A stretch of 64,000 nt of DNA from the NCBI RefSeq assembly GCF_050948175.1, contig NW_027490245.1:372001-436000 (forward strand), in the 5' to 3' direction. The first letter of the stretch is position 1, and each line of letters begins with the position of its first letter. Shown here in pieces: positions 62,976 through 64,000 of the stretch. Made by a program: the position numbers and the translations under genes. This DNA is from Xylocopa sonorina (taxonomy: Eukaryota; Arthropoda; Insecta; Hymenoptera; Apidae). Below the pieces are notes generated by a model. That model saw only the letters and a list, made by a program, of their open reading frames with translations. It made no database searches and was not told where the DNA came from.

Positions 62976-64000
62976 ATGCGAGGTATACATGACACTTCGC
63001 AGTGAATGTTATATATTGTCATGAAACATAGAAATGAGATGCGATATGGCGATTTAAGAAACATTAGAACACTATTGCTTCGATACGTAGACATCTGGAA
63101 ACGCTATTTCCTAGCAAGGAAGTGTCGCATTTACGTTCATTTGAAGTGTATGCGAGGTATACATGACACTTCGCAATGAATATTATATCTTATCATGAAA
63201 CATAGAAATGAGATGCGATATGACGATTCAAGAAGCATTAGAACTCTATTGCTTCGATACGTAGCCATCTGCAAACACTATTTCCCAGCAAGGAACTGTC
63301 GCATTCACATTCGTTTGAATTGTATGCGAGGTATACATGAAACTTCGCAATGAATATTATATATTATCATGAAACATAGATATGAGATGCGATATCGCGA
63401 ATTAGCAAGCTTTAGAAATCTATTGCTTCGATACGTAGACATCTGCAAACGCTATTTCCTTGCAAGGAAGTGTCGCATTTACATTCATTTTAAGGGTGTG
63501 CGAGGTATACATGACACTTCGCAATGAATATTATATATTGTCATGAAACATAGTAATGAGATGCGATATCGCGATTTAAGAAGCATTAGAACACTATTGC
63601 TTCGATACGTAGACATCTGCAAACGCTACTTCCTAGCAAGGACGTGTCGCATTTACATTCTCTTTAAAGGAATACGAGGTATACATAAAACTCCACAATG
63701 AATATTATATCTTATCATGAAAAATAGAAATGAGATGCGATATCACGAATTAGAAAGCTTCAGATATTTCCTAGCAAGGAAGTGTCGCATTTACATTCTT
63801 TTAAAGTGAATACGAAGTATACATAACACTCCACAATCAATACTATATATTATCATGAAACATAGTAATGAGTAGCGATATCGCGTTTTGAGAAACATCA
63901 GAACTCTAATGCCACGATACGTAGACATCTGCAAACGCTATGTCCTAGCAAGGAAGTGTCGCATTTACATTCATTTTAAGGGTACGCGAGGTATACATGA
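62976..64000 (-). repeat. Satellite monomers right of the TE-bearing HOR, running off the window
   Basis: About six monomers continue the '-' array. One at about 63,755 is shortened: 'gaaagcttcagatatttcct' joins the middle of the monomer directly to its later part and loses roughly 50 bp, including the 'cttcgatacgtagacatctg' segment. The other monomers keep the 174-bp spacing. Confidence 0.8.

Larger units (their letters stand above)
23776..64000 (-). repeat. Satellite array, ~174-bp monomer, '-' orientation (~210 monomers in window)
   Basis: This is the same family as the left array but reverse-complemented throughout. The landmark 'acgtagacatctgcaaacgc' is the complement of the left array's motif. 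I found no internal orientation switch. The array runs off the window's right end. The only non-satellite DNA within it is three copies of one LTR retrotransposon (55351-56408, 58327-59384, 61477-62534). Subfamilies form domains: about 25.4-41 kb mostly has 'ctacgatacgtag' (dyad intact), and about 41-64 kb mostly has 'cttcgatacgtag' (dyad broken). Confidence 0.97.

Noticed and set aside
1..64000. Subtelomeric location
   Set aside because: I see no TTAGG-type telomeric repeat tract on either strand, so there is no positive evidence for it.

Overview
The window is eukaryotic, repeat-dominated DNA, most likely from an insect. A hymenopteran is my guess, from the AT-rich background combined with abundant CpG; this is inference. 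About 83% of it is one satellite family with a monomer of about 174 bp. There is no bacterial-type gene content, no operon, no rRNA or tRNA gene that I can recognise, no CRISPR array and no visible (TTAGG)n telomeric tract. The one gene-like locus is a small, apparently broken minus-strand gene in a non-satellite island.

Layout. (1) 1-1161: non-satellite left flank, with an AT-rich part, a GC-rich part and a short degenerate minisatellite. (2) 1162-17357: satellite array in '+' orientation, about 93 monomers. It contains a 4-monomer higher-order repeat (HOR), then an 18-monomer HOR of about 3.13 kb present twice plus a partial third copy, then non-HOR monomers that grow more divergent toward the right edge. 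(3) 17358-23775: a 6.4 kb island. It holds a complete solo LTR with perfect termini and a 4-bp target-site duplication (18153-19555), AT-rich DNA, the broken gene (about 20812-21812) interrupted by a 149-bp retroposon fragment with a 12-bp target-site duplication, a decayed satellite-like segment, and a second, 3'-truncated copy of the same LTR (23030-23775). (4) About 23776-64000: the same satellite in the opposite orientation, running off the window. It begins with decayed monomers, passes through diverged monomers, and then shows three HOR families: a 24-mer of about 4.17 kb, a 15-mer of about 2.61 kb, and a 12-mer that has captured a 1058-bp non-autonomous LTR retrotransposon and was then amplified to three copies (about 3.15 kb per unit).

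How the parts relate. The two arrays form a very large inverted arrangement around the island. Their inner edges carry the same unusual, decayed monomer subfamily, so sequence age falls outward from the island on both sides, as at satellite and centromere edges in other eukaryotes. Every monomer can carry up to three short dyad symmetries. Together with the HORs this makes a centromeric or pericentromeric location plausible, but nothing in the sequence proves it. The most informative items are the retrotransposon captured into an HOR, the inverted array pair with mirrored age gradients, integral-monomer deletions between HOR copies, and the gene whose reading frame becomes continuous if the small retroposon insertion and one copy of its duplication are ignored.
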